Assembly: GCF_030122805.1 (NCBI RefSeq)
Contig: NZ_CP126080.1
Span: 2,671,001-2,735,000 of the forward strand
Origin: Mesobacillus sp. AQ2
GTDB taxonomy: Bacteria; Bacillota; Bacilli; Bacillales; Cytobacillaceae
Length of the DNA: 64,000 nt
Direction of reading: 5' to 3'
Shown here: piece after piece, positions 45,708 to 55,038 of the stretch
Position numbering within the stretch: position 1 is the first letter of the stretch
Layout of the letters: each line of letters starts with the position of its first letter
The notes under the pieces: model-generated
Databases searched by the model: none
What the model was told of the DNA's origin: nothing
The model's input: only the letters and a program-made list of their open reading frames with translations
Made by a program: the position numbers and the translations under genes

Positions 45708-45740
45708 CTTGTCCCAGTAGCTCAGTACGTTCGAATCCGC
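45708..45740 (+). pseudogene. tRNA-Arg fragment (5' part plus T-loop piece)
   Basis: CTTGTCCCAGTAGCTCAG (45708-45725) is identical to the leader and first 15 bases of the tRNA-Arg gene 149 bp downstream. It is followed at once by TACGTTCGAATC, like a T-loop, with the anticodon arm missing. It cannot fold as a tRNA. Confidence 0.6.
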
Positions 45741-45759
45741 TTCATCGAAACGGCTTCAG

Positions 45760-45805
45760 CGTCCACATCGAGCCGCTTCTTGGAATTCATTCTGAGATGT
45801 GGACG
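45760..45805. repeat. Inverted repeat beside the tRNA fragment
   Basis: CGTCCACATC (45760-45769) and GATGTGGACG (45796-45805) are exact complements with a 26-base spacer, between the tRNA fragment and the intact tRNA gene. Confidence 0.45.
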
Positions 45806-45859
45806 GGATATCACACTAATCTAGTTACTTTCTCAAATTTCAACTTTATTTCTAATCTT

Positions 45860-45933
45860 GTCCCAGTAGCTCAGCAGGATAGAGCAACAGTTTCCTAAAC
45901 TGTAGGTCGGGAGTTCGAATCTCTTCTGGGACG
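45860..45933 (+). tRNA. tRNA-Arg (anticodon CCT)
   Basis: A full cloverleaf folds: acceptor GTCCCAG/CTGGGAC, D-stem GCTC/GAGC, anticodon stem ACAGT/ACTGT with loop TTCCTAA, and a T-loop TTCGAAT. The anticodon is CCT, reading AGG (arginine). The discriminator base is G and CCA is not encoded. Confidence 0.96.
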
Positions 45934-45936
45934 CTT

Positions 45937-45967
45937 AAAAACCTTGATAATATATCAAGGTTTTTTT
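45937..45967 (+). terminator. tRNA-Arg terminator
   Basis: ACCTTGATA-ATA-TATCAAGGT is followed by seven T, starting directly after the tRNA. Confidence 0.9.
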
Positions 45968-46311
45968 ATTTTTTCAGATAGTATTAATATTTCCATACGA
46001 AATTTACGATATCCAATCACTTATTCTCTCTTTTCTCTGTCTCCCTTCTTTTTATAAGCTTCTTTTTTTTAGAGAATAATTTTCTTAGAGTTTTTATTTA
46101 ACTGGTTGAGCAGTTGAGGGGAACTTTCCATTACCGTTATGAAAAATCACGCTTGTAGATAAAAAATAGATTTGGTTAAGAATTGTGGAACTAAAGCCTA
46201 TGAAAATCGTCTATATAAGTGATTACAGAAAAGGTAAAAATTGAATGGGGATTAAAATGGACTGTTTGTGGTATTTATACACCATCAGCAATTCAGCAAA
46301 GGGGATAGGAC
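45968..46311. other. Intergenic stretch upstream of the PAP2 gene
   Basis: A/T-rich DNA. No gene or RNA is recognised. The right end carries the PAP2 ribosome binding site AAGGGGATAGGAC. Confidence 0.45.
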
Positions 46312-46956
46312 ATGAAAAATAAAAAGAAAGATCTGCCTTATCTATTATTTTTACTGGTCATGCCAGTATTAGGCATGATTTACAAATTAATAAACAACAA
46401 TCCAAGGGAGGCAGTAATCCTTTCAACTGACTTCGATAAAATGATTCCCTTCCTTCCGGTTTTTATTATACCCTATATCATTTGGTACGGTTTTATTTTG
46501 GGTTATTTGGTGTATTTTTGGTATAAGGATACACGAGTTTATTTAAAGACATTGACTCTGATTGTTGTGGGAGAATTGATTTGTTTCCTGATTTATTTCT
46601 TCTTTCAAACAACCGTTCCAAGACCGGAATTGACAGGAGATGGGATCCTCATTGACCTTGTCGGAATGATCTATAGCCACGATCAACCCTTTAATGCTTT
46701 CCCTAGTATCCATGTGTTGACTACATTCACAATCATTCTTGGCAGTCTTCACATTCAAAACAAGCATATCATCCACAGGATTTTCATACCTTTAATGGGA
46801 TCTTTGATCATCATCTCGACGCTTTTTGTAAAACAGCATTATATCCTGGATATGTTTGGTTCCATGTTCTTGACTTCATTCATCTATGGCATTGTTTTTG
46901 ATGTACTGGAATTCAAGGTCGCTAAAAGCTCGGAAACCGTATATGTAAAAGATTGA
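46312..46956 (+). CDS. PAP2-superfamily membrane phosphatase
   Basis: A 214-residue membrane protein with six hydrophobic helices. The phosphatase signatures are reduced but visible: TVPRPEL, then FNAFPSIHVLTTF (PSxH motif 2), then VKQHYILDMFGS (motif 3 histidine and aspartate). This form resembles the inositol-phosphorylceramide-synthase-like (Aur1) branch. Substrates may be undecaprenyl pyrophosphate or phosphatidic acid; sequence does not decide. AAGGGGATAGGAC precedes ATG 46312. Confidence 0.87.
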   Translation: MKNKKKDLPYLLFLLVMPVLGMIYKLINNNPREAVILSTDFDKMIPFLPVFIIPYIIWYGFILGYLVYFWYKDTRVYLKTLTLIVVGELICFLIYFFFQTTVPRPELTGDGILIDLVGMIYSHDQPFNAFPSIHVLTTFTIILGSLHIQNKHIIHRIFIPLMGSLIIISTLFVKQHYILDMFGSMFLTSFIYGIVFDVLEFKVAKSSETVYVKD

Positions 46957-46965
46957 AGAAACAAC

Positions 46966-47008
46966 AAGGCCACAAAAGAGCTGAAAAGCACAGCTTTTTG
47001 CGGCCTTT
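46966..47008 (+). terminator. Terminator after the PAP2 gene
   Basis: AAGGCC...GGCCTT with inner CAAAAGAGCTG/CAGCTTTTTG arms is followed by a run of T. Confidence 0.8.
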
Positions 47009-47021
47009 TTTATTTACCTCT

Positions 47022-47432
47022 TTATTTACCTGTATCCTCATCGCTTCTGACATCCGGTTTGACAGGGTATAATTCTTCAGATGCCTCTGTTTTGTATCGG
47101 TAATTTCCATTGTTATACTTTTCGCCAACTTCCAAAACACTTCGGGATACGTATTTATGGAAAAAGTATTCAGTAACGGCAATTCCGCCAGCTTCTATTA
47201 AGGATGGGAGCAATAGGCGCTCTCCATAGGTCAAGCTTTCTCCTATTATTCAAATGATCATAAAGACAAGTCCGAAATCTGCTAATGTTGCGATCGTATT
47301 ATTAGTCTTTGACAGAAGGAATAAGTCCCCTATTAAGTATGAAGCAATAATAAGGATCAGAGAAATCAATAGTACGTTAGTAAATGGCATTTCATATATT
47401 ACCCCAAGGATGGTATACAGCAAGGCCAGGCT
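47022..47432 (-). pseudogene. Broken DUF2512 (YndM-like) membrane protein gene
   Basis: One minus-strand frame reads SLALLYTILGVIYEMPFTNV, then SYLIGDLFLLSKTNNT, then ATLADFGLVFMII and a TGA stop. The same frame goes on with IIGESLTYGERLLLPSLIEA, then VTEYFFHKYVSRSVL, then YRYKTEASEELYP. This matches DUF2512 from its first helix to its end, with TGA standing where the family has tryptophan (FLIIW). The N-terminal codons are also lost, since a TAG precedes the first helix. The distal part has an internal TTG with AGGAG (47234), so a 70-residue stub might still be made. Confidence 0.72.
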
Positions 47433-47491
47433 CTAAGGTGTTCCCACTCCATCTCCACCAATATTTAAGATTTATATTATTTTTCTCCATT

Positions 47492-48844
47492 CTATTTATT
47501 CCATACTTTTTTCTGCAAAACAACAGAGATCAATCCAATTAACAAAACAACAATAATGCTGATAAAGAAACCCATTCGTATGCTCTTCTCAGCCAGAGTT
47601 CCTGTAACTGCAGCAAGAATAAGGAATATGCCCAATGTGGAGAGTGTTTTCCCCCATACCTTCATTTCAACTAATTTAAGCCCCGACAGGATAATGAAAG
47701 CCCAATTGAATAGAATCAGGATTCCTGCGGCAGTAGTAATATACTCATATATTTTTCCCGGAAGCAGCAACGCGGTAATTATGGAAGCGATCAGTCCTAC
47801 TACTGCAAGTCCCAGAGATGGAAGCGGCAATTGCTTCCACTTTTCAATTTTCTTGGAGAAAATCTTCGGAGCATCCCCATCCTCGGCCAGTGTGACGAGC
47901 AAGGTTGTAACACCAAATAAAGAAGCTGTCATAGTCGAAAAACCTGCGAGAATGATTGCAGCATTGAATACATGCGGAAAGAAATCCAACTTGAACTGAC
48001 CCATGGCAGTTACAAATGGACTTTCCTTATCGTTAAAAGCTCCGTGTGCAGCCAGAATGACAGCAAAGCCCAATGAAAGCACGTACACAATGACCAGTAA
48101 AATCAGCATGATCACACCCGCTTTTGGGGCATCTTCTTTATTTTTCAATCTTGTCGCCATCAATCCGATTACCTCTATTCCTCCATATGCGTAAAAAGCA
48201 TAAATCAGCGATGACCAAAAGCCTTTTAGTCCGCCAGGAAAAAGTTTATCTACTGAGTTCGGCATATAAACTTCCTGCGTTTCAAGATTGAACAATCCGA
48301 AAAGAGCTGCTGCAGCAATAAGGATGAACATGATGATGGCTGCCGTTTTAATAACCGCAAGCAAATCTTCAACCTTATCAAAGCCTTTATTTCCGGTTAG
48401 GACAACGCCGATTGAGAGAACTGCGTAACCAGTTGCAAAAATCCATAAAGGGATATGGGGAAACCAGAATTGGGATAAGATCGAAAGAGCGGTTAGCTGG
48501 CTTCCCATAATCAGGATATTGGAACTCCAATAATTCCAGCCGCAGCTGAACCCAGCCCATTTTCCGTAAGCCTTTTTGGCATAAAAGCAAAAAGAACCAT
48601 CCTGTGGGTCTTCGGCTGTCATTTTTGCCAATAAATTATAGACCAGGTAAGTACCAATAGCCGCAAGGATAAATGAGATGACGATTGATGGCCCGGTGAT
48701 TTTGATTCCAATGGCTGAACCCAGGAAAAAACCTGTGCCGATCGTACATCCCACACCGATAAGGGATAATTGCCACCATTTTAAATCTCCTTCATTTGAG
48801 TGATCCCCGCCTTTGGATTTTACAGATGGCAGAAAAAAATCCAT
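47492..48844 (-). CDS. APC-family amino acid permease
   Basis: A ~450-residue transporter with 12 predicted helices. The first helix GVGCTIGTGFFLGSAIGI holds the substrate-binding GxG region of the APC superfamily. YAFYAYGGIEVIGLMATRLK (helix 6, with GIE) and GFSTMTASLFGVTTLLVTLA also fit. I start at ATG 48844, behind GGGGAG; the frame upstream to 48889 lacks a site. The amino acid moved is unknown. It belongs to the YbxG/AapA-like amino acid permease group. Confidence 0.88.
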   Translation of the reverse strand: MDFFLPSVKSKGGDHSNEGDLKWWQLSLIGVGCTIGTGFFLGSAIGIKITGPSIVISFILAAIGTYLVYNLLAKMTAEDPQDGSFCFYAKKAYGKWAGFSCGWNYWSSNILIMGSQLTALSILSQFWFPHIPLWIFATGYAVLSIGVVLTGNKGFDKVEDLLAVIKTAAIIMFILIAAAALFGLFNLETQEVYMPNSVDKLFPGGLKGFWSSLIYAFYAYGGIEVIGLMATRLKNKEDAPKAGVIMLILLVIVYVLSLGFAVILAAHGAFNDKESPFVTAMGQFKLDFFPHVFNAAIILAGFSTMTASLFGVTTLLVTLAEDGDAPKIFSKKIEKWKQLPLPSLGLAVVGLIASIITALLLPGKIYEYITTAAGILILFNWAFIILSGLKLVEMKVWGKTLSTLGIFLILAAVTGTLAEKSIRMGFFISIIVVLLIGLISVVLQKKVWNK

Positions 48845-48925
48845 TCCTTTCTCCCCTTTCTCGATAAGTATTATCATTAGAGAATCCACCTGATATTATG
48901 TATTGAGTGATAAGGCAAAAAAAAA

Positions 48926-48949
48926 AGCCAATTCCCTAAGGAATGACTT
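48926..48949 (-). terminator. Terminator after the 115-residue gene
   Basis: CATTCC-TTAG-GGAATTG forms a stem followed on the minus strand by a run of ten T. Confidence 0.75.
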
Positions 48950-48957
48950 TTTTAGAG

Positions 48958-49305
48958 TTAATTCTTGCCTTTATCGGTATCCGATTCCTTGCTCAATCCA
49001 GTCATTGTGCGATACAACTGTGTATACATGCTTCCTTGCACGATATTTTCAAGAAAGAATTCACCAACTAGCTCTTTATACTCCTCATCTTCAAACATTT
49101 TCTTATTTTGAAGCTCCATTTCCGCTAACCCTTCATAGGTGGAAACTAATGCATAGGTATGATCTTCTCCTGATATTGGCGACAAAAGCTCCACCCTATG
49201 GTCATACTGTTCGTTCCGGAAATTTTGAATCAAGCGCAGATTCTTGATCCCGTCCGGGAACTTATCTTGTTTCAATTCAAATGTTTGAATAACAATGACT
49301 GACAT
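48958..49305 (-). CDS. Hypothetical protein, 115 residues
   Basis: Not assigned to a named family. GGGGGATAGGAT precedes ATG 49305. It begins with a beta strand (MSVIVIQTFEL) and has an alternating pattern that ends in a helical stretch (YKELVGEFFLENIVQ). The order resembles dimeric alpha/beta-barrel (ferredoxin-like) proteins, but this is a guess. It is cytosolic. It has its own terminator and follows the permease gene by ~100 bp on the same strand. Confidence 0.75.
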   Translation of the reverse strand: MSVIVIQTFELKQDKFPDGIKNLRLIQNFRNEQYDHRVELLSPISGEDHTYALVSTYEGLAEMELQNKKMFEDEEYKELVGEFFLENIVQGSMYTQLYRTMTGLSKESDTDKGKN

Positions 49306-49405
49306 ATCCTATCCCCCTGTAAAATGGTCGATAGGTTTAGATTTTTCCAAAGGCAACAAATCTATTCATTCCTAGTCAGGAGTTATAAAGATGTAGCGCA
49401 TCCTG

Positions 49406-50752
49406 TTATACTTCTCTTCTCAAAGCCTGGAGCACATCTACTTTTGTAGCTCTCTGTGCTGGACGCAAACCAGAAAGGATTGTGACAAGGTAACAAATTA
49501 TGAAGCTGATTATTGGCAGTGTAAAGGGAATATGGCTAAATATCAAGCCCTCGGGCGGTTCTTCACCAAATGCCTGCTTTATGATGATCGGCAATCCAAA
49601 ATTAACAATTATACTTATAACATAGGCTACGAGCGTGCCGATCGCTGCTCCGATCAAGCCGATATAACTGCTTTCCAGTATGAAGATCTTTTTGATTGTC
49701 TTTGGATTGGCACCAATCGCTTTCATGATTCCGATATCTGGTGCCCTTTCTGTAACGGCCATAGTCATTGTGTTATAAATTCCTATCGAGGCAATGATGA
49801 TGGCAATCGTTCCGATGAAAATAAGTCCAGCCTTCACGATCGTGAACATTACATTCACATCCTGCAATTCATTAATGACCGAATAGGATGGAAAATTGTT
49901 TTCTTCAAGCTTAACTGTAATATCTTTTACTGCTTCCATATCTTCAGCGTATATTTTAACCTCGTCAAACTGGTCAGCCGCTATTGCTGGCAGTTCCATG
50001 TCTGGGTTGTTCGGGTCCTTCATCATTCCCCGCGGTGTTCCTGTAAACTCCTCTACTTGCTTAAGGACCCCTTCGGAAACAAATACCACATTGTCATAGA
50101 CCCATTCCTTCGTGGGCTTCTTACGGATTCCTGCAATGGTAACTTCCAGCTTCTCTTTTATTTCTTTGCCATCTTCAAACTTGATTACGTTCATGATGAT
50201 TTTCTTTCCTACAAGTTCACCTTTGTATTGATATTCTTCTTTTATCTGGCCGTTTTCATTATATATGTCTTCTGTTGCACCTCCGTTAGGTCGCAAATCT
50301 TCAACAAAATGGTAGCCAACAAGCACCTCATTGTCTGATTTCGGCAGATGCCCATCTGATAATTCAAGCCCGGACTTCATTTCGGAAGGCATATCGGCAA
50401 CCACTGCCCGCGCAAAGGTCTGGTGTTCACCAACTTCAAACTGATAATCCTGGAGGTTTTTCCTTCTGGTAACAGCTTTAACATCCTTAATTTTTTCAAA
50501 AAATGCAATATCCTTTTCGCTCAGCTGTTTAAATCCATTTTGAGGATCTTCTTTTCCTGGTACTTCTATCTCTGTCACAATCCTTCTTTCCAGCGTTTCT
50601 TTCACAATCGATTTATGAAGCCCAAATCCTACAGAAGCAAGGACAATGAGGAATGCAACACTCATCGCTGTGGCCAGGATGGTCATGAACAGCCTTGTCC
50701 TGTTCTTCTTCATGTTTTGCCTGACGAAACGAAATTGATCTTTAAGCCTCAT
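49406..50752 (-). CDS. ABC transporter permease, FtsX/MacB type
   Basis: A ~448-residue permease. One N-terminal helix (LFMTILATAMSVAFLIVLAS) is followed by a large extracellular MacB-like domain (about 55-310). Three C-terminal helices include GLIFIGTIAIIIASIGIYNT, AIGANPKTIKKIFILESSYI and HIPFTLPIISFIICYLVTIL. This is the typical layout of antimicrobial-peptide or lipoprotein export permeases. ATG 50752 overlaps the end of the ATPase gene. It pairs with the ATPase at 50742. Confidence 0.9.
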   Translation of the reverse strand: MRLKDQFRFVRQNMKKNRTRLFMTILATAMSVAFLIVLASVGFGLHKSIVKETLERRIVTEIEVPGKEDPQNGFKQLSEKDIAFFEKIKDVKAVTRRKNLQDYQFEVGEHQTFARAVVADMPSEMKSGLELSDGHLPKSDNEVLVGYHFVEDLRPNGGATEDIYNENGQIKEEYQYKGELVGKKIIMNVIKFEDGKEIKEKLEVTIAGIRKKPTKEWVYDNVVFVSEGVLKQVEEFTGTPRGMMKDPNNPDMELPAIAADQFDEVKIYAEDMEAVKDITVKLEENNFPSYSVINELQDVNVMFTIVKAGLIFIGTIAIIIASIGIYNTMTMAVTERAPDIGIMKAIGANPKTIKKIFILESSYIGLIGAAIGTLVAYVISIIVNFGLPIIIKQAFGEEPPEGLIFSHIPFTLPIISFIICYLVTILSGLRPAQRATKVDVLQALRREV

Positions 50753-51440
50753 TTGCAATCACCTCTTCAACTACTCTTCCATCTTTTAATTCAATGGTCC
50801 GATGGCCAATCCTTGCAACCTTGTCATCATGGGTAATGATTAAAAAGGTTATGCCAAGTTCACTATTTAATTTTTTTATGAACCTAAGCAAATCCTCTTC
50901 CGTTTCTGAATCCAGACTTCCAGTCGGTTCATCCGCCAATATGATCGGCGGATTGACAATCAAAGCGCGGGCAATACTCACTCTTTGCTGTTGACCACCC
51001 GATAGTTCTCCGGGGTAATGATCCTGAAAGTCTGCCAATCCAACCATATCCAGAATTTCGCTTGTCCGCAGTTTTCTTTCTTGCTCTTTCACGCCCTTTA
51101 AAATCAAAGGCAGCTCAATATTTTGATAGGCAGTCATACTTGGAATCAACTGAAAGCTTTGAAAGATGAAACCGAGATGGTGAATTCGGAAATCTGCAAA
51201 CTTCGCCTCGGTCAAGGTCGATGTTTTGATCCCATTGATGGTTATTTCCCCATGTTTTGGGCGAATGAAGCCACTGACTAGATTGAGTAGTGTTGATTTT
51301 CCCGAACCGCTTCTGCCTACAATGGTGACGATTTCCCCTTTCCCAACTTGCAAAGAAACATCCTTTAAAACAGGGATGACTGTCTTCCGCCCTTTTTTAC
51401 CAATTTCAAATTCATGACTCAAATGGTTTATTGAAATCAT
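50742..51440 (-). CDS. ABC transporter ATP-binding protein (LolD/MacB type)
   Basis: A ~232-residue ATPase. Walker A is VGRSGSGKSTLLNLVSG, the Q-loop lies in LGFIFQSFQL, the signature is LSGGQQQRVSIARAL and Walker B is PPIILADEPTGSLDSET. The H-loop reads IITHD. I start at ATG 51440, seven bases after GAGGAG. It energises the FtsX-type permease that overlaps its end. Confidence 0.95.
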   Translation of the reverse strand: MISINHLSHEFEIGKKGRKTVIPVLKDVSLQVGKGEIVTIVGRSGSGKSTLLNLVSGFIRPKHGEITINGIKTSTLTEAKFADFRIHHLGFIFQSFQLIPSMTAYQNIELPLILKGVKEQERKLRTSEILDMVGLADFQDHYPGELSGGQQQRVSIARALIVNPPIILADEPTGSLDSETEEDLLRFIKKLNSELGITFLIITHDDKVARIGHRTIELKDGRVVEEVIANEA

Positions 51441-51538
51441 AACTCTACTCCTCATACATTTTATTGAATATTAGTAATTAAATGCCAGTACCTACGATGA
51501 AAAACATAGGCGATTACTTTCATCGCCTAAATCCTGTA

Positions 51539-52060
51539 TCAAGCTGGATATTTCTCTGACATGACTTTTTTCAATTGTTTCCTGGCTCTATGCAGCCTTG
51601 TTTTGACTGTCCCGGATTTGATGTTCAACTTACTGGCGATCTCATTTTCCTTTAAGCCGTACTGGAGTTTAAGTACAAGCACCTGCTGATATTCTTGGGT
51701 CAAAAGATATAGAAGATGCTGGATTTGCTCCTTGAACAGAAGTATTTCTACTTCCTTCTCTAGTGATTGTTCAACGTCGTGATCGCTAAAAATCTGTTCC
51801 ATGATGCTTTGATCGGATGGTAGCCATCTTCTCCGCTTCTCTGCCCGCAAATAATCAATGGCGGTCCTGGCTGCGATTGCCGCTAACCAGGAACCAATCT
51901 TATACTCGTCAACAATGGTATCAGCTTTTTTATATGCCTTTATAAAAGTTTCCTGGACCACGTCTTCAGCTAAATGTCGATCTTTAGTAATCCTGAAAGC
52001 GATTTGCTGAAGTTTTTTGCCATGTATCCTATAGAGTTCATCAAAATCAATATAAGCCAT
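51539..52060 (-). CDS. ECF-type RNA polymerase sigma factor
   Basis: A 173-residue sigma factor. Region 2 is IAFRITKDRHLAEDVVQETF, then IGSWLAAIAARTAIDYLRAE. Region 4 is LVLKLQYGLKENEIASKLNI, then KSGTVKTRLHRARKQL. The start is ATG 52060 after AAGGGGGATCGAT; 41 earlier in-frame codons have no site and no family match. No anti-sigma gene is adjacent. The downstream neighbours are an ABC ATPase and FtsX permease, and upstream is a Ytr-like permease, so an envelope-stress role is likely. Confidence 0.93.
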   Translation of the reverse strand: MAYIDFDELYRIHGKKLQQIAFRITKDRHLAEDVVQETFIKAYKKADTIVDEYKIGSWLAAIAARTAIDYLRAEKRRRWLPSDQSIMEQIFSDHDVEQSLEKEVEILLFKEQIQHLLYLLTQEYQQVLVLKLQYGLKENEIASKLNIKSGTVKTRLHRARKQLKKVMSEKYPA

Positions 52061-52214
52061 ATCGATCCCCCTTGCCCAGAAGCTGAAATTCATTTCAACT
52101 TCAACCTTTCCTGTCTCTATTTGTCTATTATTAAAGCTGTAAAGCAAGGCTGTTGATTTCGTTACTGGCGATTTGCTATCCAATAAAATATCAACATTGT
52201 GCCTTTACAGTACC

Positions 52215-54173
52215 CTATTTAAAGTACTGCTTAATGAACGTTGGAACATCTTTACTGCTGAATGTCCGTATTTCTTTGTGGTTTCCTTTCTTGTAGACAA
52301 AAACAGCGGTATAAGGTTCCTCATTAAACCACCCATAACCTGCTTTCTCTATTGCGGCACGCAGCTGGTCATCGTTCGTTATTTTAAGCGTATTTCCATC
52401 ATTCAATATTCGATTTAATAATTCTTCTTCTTGATATTCTTTGAATTGATCTGATTTTATAGATTCATTTGTTACGACAATATAGTCTAAGTCCTTGGGA
52501 GTCACTATGGCTTCCTCAAGCATGCCGTTATCCTCCAGCCACTTGATGAAGCTTGAATAAGACTGTTTTAGTTCTACATTTTCATAGCTATTGATACCGG
52601 ACATGATTTCAATCGATGACGTATTTCCGACTGGATAATTGTTCACGGTATAAGGTTCCCGCTCAATTTCTTTCCTCAGGATGGAGATAGCCTGTTTGAT
52701 TTTCTCTTTATCTGTAATCGTCAACGGCACATCTGTAATATTCTTATTGATCTGGATGGAATTAACATCTTCGGTTTTAATGTTGAATACTGGATTATGA
52801 GCATGTTTATACTCGGATGATTCATAGATCTTTTTTAATTGCGGTACATAGTCGTTCGGATTGATTCTATACTGGCGGACCAACCTGTCTCCGTTTTCTA
52901 ATTCATAGATAAAAAGAGAATACTCTTGAGATTTCATTCCTTGTTCATTTGTTTTTTCATTATGAATGATACTTTTATGGAATTCCCTTACAGCCACTAT
53001 GTTTTCCCGCTCGAACATTGGTTTTGGAGCATAAGGGTCATTTGGATCGGAATAAATACCGTTCCCATAGATGACACTTTTGATGTCATTAAGTGCAGGT
53101 ACCTTTTTCTCATAAGGAGCAAATGCCTGGGTAATCATGATTAAGATTGCCAGTACGACTGCATAGGCCACCAGACCCCTTCCGCTGCCAAATACCCTCC
53201 ATGTTTTCTGCAGAACCATCTCGGCAGCGAAATAACCGATTGTCGCTCCGGCAGCATAACCGAAGATCAGCCAGGCGAATTCATTTTGCATGGCATCGAA
53301 ATACATGCCGCCCAGCAGTGTCATGCAAAAAACAACTCCGAACTTAAAGACCTTTTTTAAGCCTTTAAAAGCTATGGCTTCTGACGCGGATTCTATATTC
53401 CTCTTTTTATAGATTAATAGTGACAATATGTAAGCTGCTATCACTATGACTAGATAAAGGAGAACGGCCTTAGCAGATATAGATTTACTCTCAAGCAAAG
53501 CGAGATGCGAAATAGGTGAAAGATATTCAATATTCCTGATTTGGAAATAATCACTAGGAAAACCATATAACAACAGACCAAGATTATAGATAATCAACAA
53601 GGTAAAGCCTGCCGGGAACAACAGCATGATATATGTTAAAACTCCCTGTACCACTGATATCCCAGTAACCATTGCCATTAATACTCCGGATAGGAAAAAT
53701 ACAGCATTGTATAAAATGACAATTCCAGTCCAACTGAGAATGTCCCCAAGCTGGAAATACAAACCCAACCCAAATGCACTGTGGATAATGACCGCAATCA
53801 AAGCATTCAATACAACGGGGATAATCAGAAACACAAACCCTGTCAGTGTATAGAAGTGGAAAATATGTTCCCGTTTCAAAGGCAGACTATGCATTAAATC
53901 AGCTGCCTGTTTAACATGTAAGAAACGGTAAAGAAAGATTGCCATCACCACAGGTACCGTGATGATCATGATAAACTGGATCGCAAAGTCGAAGTCGAAT
54001 AATCCTTCTACAGGTGTAAAATAGCGGTAGTCATCACCGGAATAGTTCATCATGATTCTTAATGGTATGGCAAAGAATAACGCAAGAAAATAGATGACGG
54101 ATATCCAGCCGATATTCCTTCCAACCTGGAGGATCATTTCCTTATTATTAAACAATGATATTCTTGATGGCAT
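52215..54173 (-). CDS. ABC permease with C-terminal DUF6449-like domain
   Basis: A ~652-residue protein. Eight or so helices occupy about residues 15-380. The remaining ~270 residues are soluble and charged (YNCGIYSDP-like start, then HKSIIHNEKTNEQGMKSQEY, then FSSKDVPTFIKQYFK). The two-part layout fits DUF6449-containing permeases that accompany YtrB-type ATPases. I start at ATG 54173 (MPSRISLFNNKEM); the ATG at 54194 adds seven residues and lies within the end of the ATPase gene. It is in an operon with the GntR and ATPase genes. Confidence 0.87.
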   Translation of the reverse strand: MPSRISLFNNKEMILQVGRNIGWISVIYFLALFFAIPLRIMMNYSGDDYRYFTPVEGLFDFDFAIQFIMIITVPVVMAIFLYRFLHVKQAADLMHSLPLKREHIFHFYTLTGFVFLIIPVVLNALIAVIIHSAFGLGLYFQLGDILSWTGIVILYNAVFFLSGVLMAMVTGISVVQGVLTYIMLLFPAGFTLLIIYNLGLLLYGFPSDYFQIRNIEYLSPISHLALLESKSISAKAVLLYLVIVIAAYILSLLIYKKRNIESASEAIAFKGLKKVFKFGVVFCMTLLGGMYFDAMQNEFAWLIFGYAAGATIGYFAAEMVLQKTWRVFGSGRGLVAYAVVLAILIMITQAFAPYEKKVPALNDIKSVIYGNGIYSDPNDPYAPKPMFERENIVAVREFHKSIIHNEKTNEQGMKSQEYSLFIYELENGDRLVRQYRINPNDYVPQLKKIYESSEYKHAHNPVFNIKTEDVNSIQINKNITDVPLTITDKEKIKQAISILRKEIEREPYTVNNYPVGNTSSIEIMSGINSYENVELKQSYSSFIKWLEDNGMLEEAIVTPKDLDYIVVTNESIKSDQFKEYQEEELLNRILNDGNTLKITNDDQLRAAIEKAGYGWFNEEPYTAVFVYKKGNHKEIRTFSSKDVPTFIKQYFK

Positions 54174-55038
54174 AACCGATATCCCCCATCTCATAAATGA
54201 AGATTTCTTCTAATGTCAATGGAAGCAGGTCGAAGATAACAGGCTGGGTTTGACTGAAGACCTTTACGATTTCTTCTTCTTTCCCCCGGATAATACATAC
54301 CATTACACTTCCTCTTTTTTCGCAATGGAGCATTGTCAGGCGTTGTCCAAGATATCCTGGTGCTTCCCCCTTATAGGCCACCTGTACTTTATGAATATCA
54401 GACTTGAGGTCATCAAGGTCTTTTTCCAAAAGCAGTGAGCCTTGATGCAAAATTCCAATATGGTCACAGATATCCTCGATTTCACGCAAATTATGAGAAG
54501 AAATCAAAATGGTCATTTCCCGATCTGCTACATCCTGAATCAATAGGTTTTTAACTTTTTTCCTTGCTACAGGGTCGAGCCCGTCCATTGGTTCATCAAG
54601 AATCAAGACTTCTGGCATCGTCGATAATGCAAGCCAGAATGCTGCCTGCCGCTGAATTCCTTTTGAAAAAGTGTGCAATTTCTTTTTTATGCTGAAATCA
54701 AAGACCTCAGCTAATTTTACAAATCTTTCCTCATTCCAGGATGGAAAAATGCTTTTATAAAAATTGGCCATCTGCCTGACTGTATATTGAGGAAAAAAAT
54801 ACGGCTGATCTGATATGTAAAAGATTTTTTGCTTCAATGCCTGGTTTTCATATATGGAATTTCCTTCAAGCATCACTTTCCCCGAATCCTGTTTGTAAAT
54901 GCCGGCAAGCAATTTAATGATGGTGGTCTTACCTGCACCGTTGGAACCGATCAGCCCATAGATTGAACCTTTATTGATGGTCATATTGACATTTTTTACA
55001 GCTTCTTGTTTTTCAAATGCTTTATTTATTTCGATCAT
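54148..55038 (-). CDS. ABC transporter ATP-binding protein, YtrB-like
   Basis: A ~296-residue ATPase. Walker A is IGSNGAGKTTIIKLLAG; the signature motif is the weak FSKGIQRQAAFWLAL; Walker B is EVLILDEPMDGLDPVARK; the switch histidine lies in ISSHNLRE. The C-terminal ~90 residues are a regulatory extension. I choose ATG 55038 (MIEINKAFEKQEA), which aligns with other YtrB-type starts; it overlaps the GntR gene end. Frame-shared overlaps with both neighbours show tight coupling. Confidence 0.9.
   Translation of the reverse strand: MIEINKAFEKQEAVKNVNMTINKGSIYGLIGSNGAGKTTIIKLLAGIYKQDSGKVMLEGNSIYENQALKQKIFYISDQPYFFPQYTVRQMANFYKSIFPSWNEERFVKLAEVFDFSIKKKLHTFSKGIQRQAAFWLALSTMPEVLILDEPMDGLDPVARKKVKNLLIQDVADREMTILISSHNLREIEDICDHIGILHQGSLLLEKDLDDLKSDIHKVQVAYKGEAPGYLGQRLTMLHCEKRGSVMVCIIRGKEEEIVKVFSQTQPVIFDLLPLTLEEIFIYEMGDIGYAIKNIIV

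Noticed and set aside
45708..45933. Attachment sites of an integrated element (attL/attR)
   Set aside because: The duplicated part is the tRNA 5' end, only ~130 bp lie between the copies, and no integrase is present.
47254..47436. Plus-strand 60-codon frame
   Set aside because: Antisense to the DUF2512 pseudogene, whose frame explains the sequence.
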